Assembly (NCBI GenBank): GCA_016124735.1
Contig: WGMZ01000052.1
Location: 1-52,625 of the forward strand
Direction: 5' to 3'
DNA from: Bacteroidota bacterium
GTDB taxonomy: Bacteria > Bacteroidota > Bacteroidia > UBA8524
DNA length: 52,625 bases
In this document: positions 1-6,548 of the stretch, piece after piece
Position numbering within the stretch: the stretch's first letter is position 1
How the letters are laid out: each line of letters opens with the position of its first letter
Position numbers and translations under genes: made by a program
Notes under the pieces: generated by a model
Told to the model about the DNA's origin: nothing
Databases searched by the model: none
What the model saw: only the letters and a program-made list of their open reading frames with translations

Positions 1-128
1 AGGTTACTCGGCTTCCGCGTACCTTGTTCTGGACTTGATTGGTATTAAAAGGAGACTCGCGATAGCGCCAAAAATTTGTTGGCCAATTTTCCGTGACGAA
101 CACAATCTATTTAGCTGCTAAAAAAATG

Positions 129-178
129 CGGCATAACGGTCTTGTATATGAAAAGTAGCGGATTTTTAGCACGAACTT
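129..178 (+). repeat. Imperfect cassette-flank repeat, copy 1
   Basis: The copy reads CATAACGGTCTTGTATATG, then an AAAAGTAGCGG core, and ends in TTTTTAGCACGAAC. The same succession (TAAC, GTATAT, AAAA, TAGCGG, TTTAG-GC-AAC) is seen on the opposite strand at 212..263 and more loosely at 1711..1762. Boundaries are by eye. Confidence 0.5.
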
Positions 179-211
179 TTCAGAAAGCAAGATACTTAAT
201 TAAATGCAAAA

Positions 212-263
212 ACGGTTCAGGTTAGCACCTAAACCGCTATTTTTTATATACGTTGTTACCCAC
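212..263 (-). repeat. Imperfect cassette-flank repeat, copy 2 (inverted)
   Basis: Read on the minus strand this begins GTGGGTAACAACGTATATA, continues AAAAATAGCGG and ends in TTTAGGTGCTAACC, matching copy 1 at 129..178 in order and spacing of its blocks. It lies just beyond the 3' end of the mercury operon. Its outer GTGGGTAAC is also found at 1711 beyond the 5' end of the operon, so the operon is bracketed by related sequences. Confidence 0.5.
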
Positions 264-381
264 TGGCTTTATTCCGTTCTGTTTGTTTTCAGCGTTGGCA
301 AAGACATACTCTTTTGCAATTTTTGGCTTGTGTTTTGGCTGGTGCGAATTGCAAATGTGTATGGCTTTTAGCGTTGGATTT

Positions 382-588
382 TTAACAACAACTTTTGTTT
401 TCTTGAATTGGTGGACAGGCTACAGTTCCGTATGAGCAATAAACGCAACAATCTCCTTCTTTTGGCTTTAAAACCGTTTTACAATTCTCGCATTCGTAGA
501 AATATTGACAAGCATTTGTCGGCATATCTTCAACTTTTTTATGTCCGCAGTTAGGACAAGTAATTTCTGATTTTAATTGAACTTCCAT
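382..588 (-). CDS. Cys-rich GDCCxxCSYG small protein of mer operon
   Basis: This 68-residue protein has 11 cysteines. An N-terminal CPNCG knuckle (C11, C14) pairs with CENC (C33, C36), which looks like a zinc ribbon. It is followed by the signature GDCCVYCSYG (residues 45-54), then CPPIQ and a C-terminal Cys-Cys pair. Small proteins with a GDCCxxCSYGxxxCPP signature are found beside MerT-type transporters in Bacteroidota; their biochemical role is not established, and metal binding or trafficking is an inference from the cysteines. The start codon overlaps the MerTP stop by one base (TAATG), so translation is probably coupled. No signal peptide is seen, so the protein is likely cytoplasmic. 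Confidence 0.75.
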   Translation of the reverse strand: MEVQLKSEITCPNCGHKKVEDMPTNACQYFYECENCKTVLKPKEGDCCVYCSYGTVACPPIQENKSCC

Positions 589-1187
589 TAGTTTTCTTTT
601 TTATCGGTTACTTTGTAGCCTGTTGAGTTAATTGCTTTCTCAATTTCCGCTTCATTGGTTTTGGTTTTGTCAAATTCAATAATTGCGTTTCCATTTTCGT
701 AGGACGCTTTTGAGTTTACAATTCCGTTGAGTTTATTTACTTCGTGATTGACGAGTTCTTCACAACTCGCACAGGTCATTCCGCTGATTGTAAATTCAGT
801 TGTTTTAATGTCCGATTTGTCAACTATGATTATTTGCTTTTCTGTATTTGGGTAAAAAAATCCTGAATAGTATGGGAAAGCCAACATCACAATTGCAAAT
901 ACTGTTATAATTCCTAAAAACTTTTTCGATTGAATAAATTTTGGTTTTTCGTCCGTTTCACATTCACAGTCAATTTCTTTTTGTGGTTTTAGTTTTTGAT
1001 ACCAAGCAAATCCAAGAACCAAAATTGTCAGTCCAATTAGATAAGGTCTAAATGGCTCAATCCAAGAAAAAGTTGAAGCAATTCCGCTTGTTCCTGCGAT
1101 TAGAGCTAAAACTGGTGTAATGCAGCATAACGAAGCTGTAATTGCAGTTAACAAACCTGCACCGATTAATTTGTTTTCGCTTTTCAT
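588..1187 (-). CDS. merTP: MerTP: mercuric ion transporter fused to MerP-like HMA domain
   Basis: This 199-residue protein joins a MerT-like membrane part to a MerP-like heavy-metal domain. Helix 1 carries the vicinal pair C21-C22 (SLCCITP) typical of MerT. A second helix spans about 49-63, a cytoplasmic loop has C74-E-C76, and a third helix spans about 90-108. The C-terminal HMA domain holds GMTCASC (C139, C142). In this family the HMA cysteines pick up Hg(II) and pass it to the membrane pair for import. The start overlaps the stop of the upstream ArsR gene (ATGA), so the two are translationally coupled. No mercuric reductase gene is present next to it in this window, which is odd because uptake normally serves MerA. 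Mercury is the family substrate; another thiophilic metal is possible. Confidence 0.85.
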   Translation of the reverse strand: MKSENKLIGAGLLTAITASLCCITPVLALIAGTSGIASTFSWIEPFRPYLIGLTILVLGFAWYQKLKPQKEIDCECETDEKPKFIQSKKFLGIITVFAIVMLAFPYYSGFFYPNTEKQIIIVDKSDIKTTEFTISGMTCASCEELVNHEVNKLNGIVNSKASYENGNAIIEFDKTKTNEAEIEKAINSTGYKVTDKKEN

Positions 1188-1558
1188 ATCGTTTCTAAAA
1201 TTTTGTTTTTGTCAAGTATCTCAAAGAATGGGTTTAGTAATGTTGAGTATTGAGAAGTTAGTGAGTAAAAAATCGTTTGAGCTTCTCTGTCTGTTTCTAA
1301 TAAATTTCTGTCTTTCATTTTCCTCAAGTGTTGAGAAATAGCAGAAATGTTCATTCCGAGAATGTCGCTTAAATCACAAACGCAAAGCCTTTTTTCCTCA
1401 AAGAGTAGGTAAAGTATTTTCAGTCGAACGCTGTTTCCAACTAATGAAAGTCCGTTCGCTAAATAGTCGAAGGATTCGTTTAATTCCGAAACGGTGTCTT
1501 TGCAACGATTTATTTGTTCAATATCAGCTTGTTGTCTTATGCAAGAATTATTTTCGAT
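1184..1558 (-). CDS. ArsR/SmtB-family metal-responsive repressor, no canonical start codon
   Basis: Reading the minus strand gives a 124-residue winged-helix protein. It contains RLKILYLLFEEKRLCVCDL, where the CVCDL at about residues 59-63 is the alpha-3 metal site of ArsR-type sensors, and the recognition helix MNISAISQHLRKMK. It ends at a TGA overlapping the MerTP ATG. An in-frame TAA lies four codons before residue 1, and there is no ATG, GTG or TTG before M69, which is inside the HTH. The most likely initiation is ATC at 1558 (or a nearby ATT), giving an N-terminus of the ENNSCIRQQADIEQINRCK type. Either a rare start codon is used or the start has mutated. It probably represses the operon and releases DNA on binding Hg or a similar metal. 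Confidence 0.7.
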   Translation of the reverse strand: MENNSCIRQQADIEQINRCKDTVSELNESFDYLANGLSLVGNSVRLKILYLLFEEKRLCVCDLSDILGMNISAISQHLRKMKDRNLLETDREAQTIFYSLTSQYSTLLNPFFEILDKNKILETI

Positions 1559-1562
1559 AAAA

Positions 1563-1602
1563 CAAAGTTACGATTATTTCTTATTTAAGCAAATACTTAA
1601 AT
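1563..1602 (-). promoter_or_regulatory. mer operon promoter and ArsR operator
   Basis: A perfect 7-bp inverted repeat, ATTTAAG N6 CTTAAAT, lies at 1583..1602, the size and AT-richness expected of an ArsR-family operator. Just downstream on the minus strand, TAACTTTG (1570 to 1563) fits the Bacteroidota -7 box TAnnTTTG. A start 4-7 bases after it would fall at or within a few bases of the ATC codon at 1558, so the message may be leaderless. The operator lies upstream of the -7 box, where the -33 element would be. Confidence 0.6.
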
Positions 1603-1710
1603 ACATAATTCCAAGCGTTGTGAAATTTTAGCTCTTTTGGTTTTTATAGCGTTGGATTTGTGTGTCGGAAAAAACCGAAAGTGCTAAAATGTGCGGCTGG
1701 TTTTCAGCTT

Positions 1711-1762
1711 GTGGGTAACGGTACGCTATTCAAATAAAACTTTGCATTAAAGCACGTATTCA
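1711..1762 (+). repeat. Imperfect cassette-flank repeat, copy 3
   Basis: The copy starts GTGGGTAACGGTACGCTAT and continues with an A-rich stretch and TTAAAGCACG, a degenerate version of copy 1 (129..178). GTGGGTAAC is an exact inverted match to 255..263 at the other end of the mer operon. Confidence 0.4.
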
Positions 1763-1832
1763 TTTCTTGAATGCGTCGTCTGTAATGGGTTCAAAGCTTG
1801 AATAGCAAGATAGGGAAAAGTACGGAATAAAA

Positions 1833-2074
1833 GAGACGGTGGGACATTGGGATGTTGCGAGATTGAGACGAAAGCGGGAAATACTGTAGTAATGAGTACA
1901 AGAGACGTTGGGACATTGGGATGTTGCGACATGGAGACGAGAGCGGGAAATACTGCAGTAATGAGTACAAGAGACGATGAGACGTTGGGATGTTGCGACA
2001 TGGAGACGAGAGACGGTGAGACGGTGAGACGGTGAGACGAGAGCAGGAAGTACTGCAGTACTGAGTACTAAAGT
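1833..2074. repeat. 69-bp tandem repeat block (minisatellite-like)
   Basis: Units begin at 1833, 1902 and 1971, exactly 69 bases apart. Each starts GAGACG, continues GGGATGTTGCGA and ends in AGTAATGAGTACAA. The third unit is expanded internally by repeated GGTGAGAC hexa/octamers and finishes with AGTACTGAGTACTAAAGT (2057..2074), an 18-mer repeated exactly at 36680..36697. Units are nearly identical, which suggests recent slippage or gene-conversion-type growth. Confidence 0.85.
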
Positions 2075-2096
2075 GGAGAGAAAATGGAATGATGGG

Positions 2097-3266
2097 TTAC
2101 TCGATATCGGGATAGAGCAAATACTTCTTCCGCATAAGCTTATAGGCTTCCAAGCCTTCCTGCCAACTAAGCCGGATCTCTGTCATGGATGTTCCGACGA
2201 TGATTTGTTCCCGCAATTCATCTCCACCGGCCAACTTGTCAAAAAAGGAATTGAAAAAGGCCTTTTCGCCTTGGTTGTCCTGGTAGGCTTGGATCAGCGG
2301 CGCAAAGTCCAGACTGTCCATCTGAAAACCTTTTGTGTTCAGATAGAGAAAGGACTTCCCATAGCACTCCGCATTTAAAAAAGGTGGATTGGGGGCTGCA
2401 TTGGGGATGCTTTTCGGCACAAAAGAAGTATCCCAGTACTTTCCCTTTAAATACGGACTTCCAATAATTTGAAAGGGGGTAGCCGTTCCGCGCCCCACAC
2501 TTACTTCTGTTCCTTCAAAAAAGCACAATGAAGGATACAACTGTATACTCAGATCATTCGGTAAATTCGGCGAGGGTGGAACCGGTAATGAATACCGGGA
2601 TTGATGCGTATACCCTTCCAGCTCAATAACCTCCAGTTCGCAACGAATGCCACCATTGAGCCAGCCTTCCCCGTTGATCATCTGTGCATACTCTCCCACC
2701 GTCATGCCATGCACCACCGGCACCGGATGCATACCTACAAAGGATCGGTAGGCCGTATCCAGGATCGGACCGTCGATATAATGTCCGTTTGGATTCGGAC
2801 GATCCAGCACCAGGACAGGTATCCCCTGCTCCGCGCAAGCTTCCATCACATAATGCAGGGTAGAGATATAGGTATAAAAACGCGCACCCACATCCTGAAT
2901 ATCAAATACCACCATGCCTACACCAGCCAAATCTTCCTTTGTGGGTTTTTTGTGCTTCCCGTACAAAGAGATGATGGGCAAGCCTGTTTGGGCGTCTTTT
3001 CCTGAGCTTACCTTCTCTCCTGCCCCGTGATCGCCGCGTATGCCATGCTCCGGAGCAAATAAAGCTTTGACCTGTACTCCCTGGCTTAAAAGTGTATCAA
3101 GCAAATGCTGATTCCCAACCCGGCTCGTTTGGTTCACAACCAGACAGACTTCTTTGTCGCGCAGGAAAGGCAAGTACTGGTGCATCCGTTCTGCACCGAC
3201 CTTAATTTGGGCATGGAGCGGCAACAAGCAGAAAAGACTCAGGGAAAGAAGAAAAGTTTTGTGCAT
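2097..3266 (-). CDS. namZ: NamZ-like exo-beta-N-acetylmuramidase (DUF1343)
   Basis: This 389-residue protein has an N-terminal signal peptide ending near HAQ (residues 18-20), so it is exported. The DUF1343/GH171 signatures are VVNQTSRV (43-50), APEHGIRGDHGAGE (71-84), the DIQDVGARFYTY block (about 123-134) and LDRPNPNG. NamZ-type enzymes remove terminal MurNAc from the non-reducing end of peptidoglycan fragments during wall recycling, which is the likely role here; the enzyme would act in the periplasm. The full family length is present with no break. The divergent ABC-type permease starts 38 bases from its start codon, so the two share a short promoter region. No other wall-recycling genes are adjacent. 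Confidence 0.85.
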   Translation of the reverse strand: MHKTFLLSLSLFCLLPLHAQIKVGAERMHQYLPFLRDKEVCLVVNQTSRVGNQHLLDTLLSQGVQVKALFAPEHGIRGDHGAGEKVSSGKDAQTGLPIISLYGKHKKPTKEDLAGVGMVVFDIQDVGARFYTYISTLHYVMEACAEQGIPVLVLDRPNPNGHYIDGPILDTAYRSFVGMHPVPVVHGMTVGEYAQMINGEGWLNGGIRCELEVIELEGYTHQSRYSLPVPPSPNLPNDLSIQLYPSLCFFEGTEVSVGRGTATPFQIIGSPYLKGKYWDTSFVPKSIPNAAPNPPFLNAECYGKSFLYLNTKGFQMDSLDFAPLIQAYQDNQGEKAFFNSFFDKLAGGDELREQIIVGTSMTEIRLSWQEGLEAYKLMRKKYLLYPDIE

Positions 3267-3303
3267 TTTTGAGGCGGTTCAAAATTCAGACCGCAACGAA
3301 AAT

Positions 3304-4527
3304 ATGCAATTCCCTTTGTTTACCGCTCGACGTTTGGCATTAGGACGAGGTTCCTTCTCGGCTCTGATCATTCGCCTGGGAATTGCCGCTGTGTCTGTCT
3401 CCATCGCTGTAATGATTCTGGCTATTGGTATCATGCAGGGCTATAAGCGGGAGATTACCAATAAAATCACCGGGTTCAATGCGCATTTACTTATCAATGC
3501 TATGGACTTTAACGAATCCTTTGAAGCCCACCCCATCCCCAATAATGAACCCTACCGCGAACTTCTCAATCAAAACCCCGAAGTGCTCAACACGCAGGGT
3601 TTTATTCAGAAAGCCGGCATCATTAAAACCGACGAGTTCATCGAAGGCATCATCTTAAAAGGCATTGGACCCGATTACGACGAACATTTTCTGGAGCAAA
3701 CACTGGTCAAAGGAAGATTGCCTGTACTAAGCGATTCGATTGCGTCCAACGAAGTAGCACTTTCACGCTATACGGCCAATAAGCTCAAGCTGGATACCGG
3801 ACAAAAAGTTACGGTGATATTTATCCAACAAGACAAACAGCCGGTACGTATTCGGCGCTATACCATTACCGGAATCTTCGAAACGGGACTGGATAATTAC
3901 GATAAAACGTACGGCATCGTGGACCTTCGTCAATTGCGTCGCTTGTACGGATGGAAAGACAATGAGGTGGAAGGAATTGAAGTACGAATCAAAGATTTTT
4001 CCAGGATAGATGAAGTAAGCACGAACCTGGCTGCAATTGTTCCTCCCGTTTACAATGTGCGAAATGCAAGGGAACTGCGTCCGCAAATCTTCGATTGGCT
4101 TTCCTTGCTGGACACCAATGTGGTGATCATCCTAACCCTGATGATCCTGGTGGCAGCTATCAATATTGTGACCGCACTATTGATCCTGATTCTGGAGCGA
4201 ACAAATATGATCGGCATTCTTAAAGCTCTTGGCTCTCGCGATAAACAGATACGCCAAATCTTCATCTGGAAGGCGGGTTATTTAATTCTCCTGGGACTTT
4301 TATACGGTAATATTGCGGGACTCGGTCTGGGCTTGATTCAAAAATACACCGGACTCATCACGCTCGACCCGGCAAGCTATTATCTAAAGCAGGTGCCATT
4401 CGATATAGACCTGCTGCCCATGCTTGCCATCAATGCCGGTACCTTTTTATTTTGTCTTCTTGTACTGCTTTTGCCAGCGCGTATCATTAGCGGAATCTCG
4501 CCTGTAAAGGCGATTAAGTTTGATTAA
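3304..4527 (+). CDS. ABC transporter permease, FtsX/LolC-E type
   Basis: This 407-residue membrane protein has the MacB/LolE layout. One N-terminal helix (about 19-40) is followed by a periplasmic domain of some 230 residues, then three C-terminal helices with the FtsX-domain sequence ERTNMIGILKALGS, and it closes with ISPVKAIKFD. In Bacteroidota such solo permeases act with an unlinked LolD-like ATPase to move lipoproteins or related cargo from the inner membrane; the cargo here is an inference. The ATG at 3304 is preferred over longer in-frame possibilities because it puts the usual FTARRLA...GRGSFS N-terminus directly at the start and leaves the intergenic space to the divergent namZ. No ATPase gene is adjacent. 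Confidence 0.8.
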   Translation: MQFPLFTARRLALGRGSFSALIIRLGIAAVSVSIAVMILAIGIMQGYKREITNKITGFNAHLLINAMDFNESFEAHPIPNNEPYRELLNQNPEVLNTQGFIQKAGIIKTDEFIEGIILKGIGPDYDEHFLEQTLVKGRLPVLSDSIASNEVALSRYTANKLKLDTGQKVTVIFIQQDKQPVRIRRYTITGIFETGLDNYDKTYGIVDLRQLRRLYGWKDNEVEGIEVRIKDFSRIDEVSTNLAAIVPPVYNVRNARELRPQIFDWLSLLDTNVVIILTLMILVAAINIVTALLILILERTNMIGILKALGSRDKQIRQIFIWKAGYLILLGLLYGNIAGLGLGLIQKYTGLITLDPASYYLKQVPFDIDLLPMLAINAGTFLFCLLVLLLPARIISGISPVKAIKFD

Positions 4528-4559
4528 GGAGTTTTAAGTGTTAAGATTTAAGTTTTAAG

Positions 4560-5075
4560 GAGACGACAGGTTTCAGACGACAGATTCCAGAAGACAGACG
4601 CCAGACTACCGGTACCCGTAACCAGATGCCAGAACCCAAGACCAGATTTCCGATTACAAATGCTCAAGTCAGTTCGAGCCTGTCGAGAACTGCGGAGAAG
4701 AATCCAGTCGCCAGAACCCAAGACCAGATTTCCGATTACAAATGCTCAAGTCAGTTCGAGCCTGTCGAGAACTGCGGAGAAGAAACCAGTCGCCAGAATC
4801 CAAGACCAGATTTCCAATTACAAATGCTCAAGTCAGTTCGAGCCTGTCGAGAACCGCGGAGAAGAAACCATTCGCCAGAGTTCAGACTGCAGACGACAGA
4901 TTCCAGAAGACAGACGCCAGACTACCGGTACCCGTAACCAGATGCCAGAACCCAAGACCAGATTTCCGATTACAAATGCTCAAGTCAGTTCGAGCCTGTC
5001 GAGAACTGCGGAGAAGAAACCAGTCGCCAGAGTTCAGACTGCAGACGCCAGACACCGATACCCGATACACCTACT
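4560..5075. repeat. 82-bp tandem repeats with higher-order duplication
   Basis: Units starting CCAGAACCCAAGACCAGATT occur at 4629, 4711, 4793 (CCAGAATCC variant) and 4945, with 82-base spacing; each ends with a half-unit starting CCAGAG or the next copy. Every unit holds GTTCGAGCCTGTCGAGAAC, an inverted repeat able to form a hairpin. The leader at 4567..4628 (CAGACGACAGATTCCAGAAG and following) is copied at about 4882..4944, so the whole block was duplicated at two scales. Related CAGACGxCAGAC sequence recurs at 43557 and 50755. The stretch from 4528 to 5093 has no credible gene. Confidence 0.85.
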
Positions 5076-5093
5076 TCAATACTTCCAAACAAA

Positions 5094-5121
5094 AAACCCT
5101 TCACCAACCGGTGAAGGGTTT
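5094..5121 (-). terminator. Intrinsic terminator of the small T9SS gene
   Basis: A perfect 12-bp stem, AAACCCTTCACC / GGTGAAGGGTTT with a 4-base loop, is followed on the minus strand by a run of T (complement of 5091..5096). It lies 27 bases after the stop of the minus-strand gene at 5148. Confidence 0.85.
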
Positions 5122-5147
5122 ATTCATATGTATTGTTTACGTGATTG

Positions 5148-5519
5148 CTAATTGCGGGTGATCTTCCGCGTTTGCTTCACTGAATTACCATTGACAAAGG
5201 AATACACCTCCAGGAAATAAACTCCGGCAGGCACATCAGTAAAATCAATTCGAAGTTCATTGTTCAGACCATTCAGATCCAAAAAATTGGTTGGCACCAT
5301 CTCTTGACCCAATAGATTGACAATTTTGACTTCTACACGGGAAAACTGATTCAGGTATTCCAACTGAACTTCAATTGTAAGATACTTTTGGATAGGGTTC
5401 GGATAGTATCGAATCACCGGACCCTTGTCGCCTATAATCTCGCCGGTATCCGGCCCTCCCGCATGGGTGGTCGAACCGAGAGAAACAAGCATCAGGAGGA
5501 ATAGTAAAAATTTCTTCAT
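5148..5519 (-). CDS. Short secreted protein consisting mostly of a T9SS type A sorting domain
   Basis: This protein of 123 residues has a signal peptide (residues 1-20, ending STTHA). Almost everything after it is a type A C-terminal sorting domain: YYPNPIQKYLTIEV, VKIVNLLGQEM, then PAGVYFLEVYS and the final KQTRKITRN. Such a domain normally steers a large cargo through the type IX secretion system and is removed or anchored at the surface. Here the cargo is only about 15 residues (GGPDTGEIIGDKGP). It may be a remnant of a larger gene or a genuine tiny surface protein. It has its own terminator and is followed on the same strand by no other gene. Confidence 0.75.
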   Translation of the reverse strand: MKKFLLFLLMLVSLGSTTHAGGPDTGEIIGDKGPVIRYYPNPIQKYLTIEVQLEYLNQFSRVEVKIVNLLGQEMVPTNFLDLNGLNNELRIDFTDVPAGVYFLEVYSFVNGNSVKQTRKITRN

Positions 5520-5584
5520 ACGGTGTGATTACTTCAAAAATATGATAAAATCGAGCCAAAATCCCAAACGCAATCCAAAATTTT

Positions 5585-6547
5585 TTAAGGTTTTCGATGA
5601 CTGGCTCGATGCAGACGGTCGTTAATAGCTCGTCCCAATCCCTCGTCAGGAAAGCGTTCCGCGAGTATGACCTCCACCCCACTTTCATCCAATCTGCGCA
5701 TGGCTGCAAAAAGACGACTCGCCGCTTCATCTGCATTGCCATCCGGACTCAACACTTCCCGATGAGCGAAAGCCAAATCCGGATAGCCATTTTGAAAGGA
5801 AATCAAACCCACCAATTTCTGTCGATTCTCCAGGAAATCCTCAATAATATCATCTGATAGAATCAGAGAAGCCGAAGTCGCATAATGCTTGTCCAATTGT
5901 CCGGGCGCCTGTGGATTACTATGGGTGGAAATCTTTAATACCGGCTTTTCTCCCAGGTACTTTTCCAGGGTCTCCAAACTCATTCCACCTAATCGTAAAA
6001 CTTCCACAGGCTCGTTAACAAAACTCACTATGGTCGACTCTAATCCTACCCGACAGGGACCTCCGTCCAGAATATAACTGACTTTTTCTCCCAGTTGATT
6101 TTCAACATGAGCGGCTTCTGTCGGACTCACATATCCGAAGGGGTTCGCACTCGGTGCGGCGACCGGTTTGCCAAGAAGCCGGAGCATCTCCAAAGACATG
6201 GGGTGACTCGGAAAGCGAATGGCCACGGTTGGGTTCCCGGAAGTGACAAGATCCGATACCTGATCTGATTTTCGAAACAAAAGAGTAACCGGTCCGGGCC
6301 ACACGACTTCCATAAAGCGTTTGGCTTTTTCAGGTATTTCGCTCACTAAAAAGTCCAGCCAATTGAGATCGGCGATATGGACAATTAAAGGATCGAAAGC
6401 GGGCCGGTTTTTTGCGTGAAAAATGGAGAGAATTGCTTCATTGTTGTCGATGCATGCCGCCAAACCGTAGACGGTTTCAGTAGGAATGGCTACCAACTTT
6501 CCTTTGGACAGCAATTCTGCTGCCTTTTTCACATCCTTTCCGGTCAT
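5585..6547 (-). CDS. tsaC: L-threonylcarbamoyladenylate synthase (Sua5/TsaC)
   Basis: This 320-residue protein makes threonylcarbamoyl-AMP from threonine, bicarbonate and ATP for the t6A modification of ANN-decoding tRNAs. The YrdC fold is clear: PTETVYGLA near residue 22, HAKNRPAFDPLIVHI, and the APSANPFGYVSPTEA block with the SxN motif. The length and the C-terminal part (PGQLDKHYAT onward) show the Sua5 form with its extra domain, not short TsaC. It starts one base after the stop of the upstream response-regulator gene, so they form an operon. Confidence 0.92.
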   Translation of the reverse strand: MTGKDVKKAAELLSKGKLVAIPTETVYGLAACIDNNEAILSIFHAKNRPAFDPLIVHIADLNWLDFLVSEIPEKAKRFMEVVWPGPVTLLFRKSDQVSDLVTSGNPTVAIRFPSHPMSLEMLRLLGKPVAAPSANPFGYVSPTEAAHVENQLGEKVSYILDGGPCRVGLESTIVSFVNEPVEVLRLGGMSLETLEKYLGEKPVLKISTHSNPQAPGQLDKHYATSASLILSDDIIEDFLENRQKLVGLISFQNGYPDLAFAHREVLSPDGNADEAASRLFAAMRRLDESGVEVILAERFPDEGLGRAINDRLHRASHRKP

Positions 6548-6548
6548 T

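Larger units (their letters stand above)
1..381. other. Left edge, no gene; AT-rich flank of mer cassette
   Basis: No convincing coding region lies here. Short open frames have no recognisable protein content. The stretch contains two oppositely oriented copies of an imperfect repeat (129..178 and 212..263, listed separately) and short copies of the motif AGCGTTGG at 291 and 370. The base composition is visibly richer in A+T than the rest of the window, as in the neighbouring mer genes, which suggests that the flank arrived with them. Confidence 0.6.
1603..2096. other. Intergenic region with cassette end and minisatellite
   Basis: No gene is supported between the mer promoter and NamZ. It contains a TAGCGTTGGATTT copy (1647..1659, identical to 369..381), the third cassette-flank repeat (1711..1762) and a 69-bp tandem repeat block (1833..2074). 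Open frames on both strands over the repeat block are low-complexity products of the repeat. Confidence 0.6.

Noticed and set aside
1-1765. Insertion sequence carrying the mer genes
   Set aside because: No transposase and no clear terminal inverted repeats with a duplication; a cassette-like flank fits better.
1747-2035. Open frames over the 69-bp repeat on both strands
   Set aside because: Repetitive translation (QHPNV..LVLITAVFPA) from tandem DNA repeats; not protein-like.
4626-5161. Three overlapping long open frames in the plus strand
   Set aside because: They are the 82-bp repeat read in three frames, all with the same amino acid periodicity and no signal of selection; no gene is supported.
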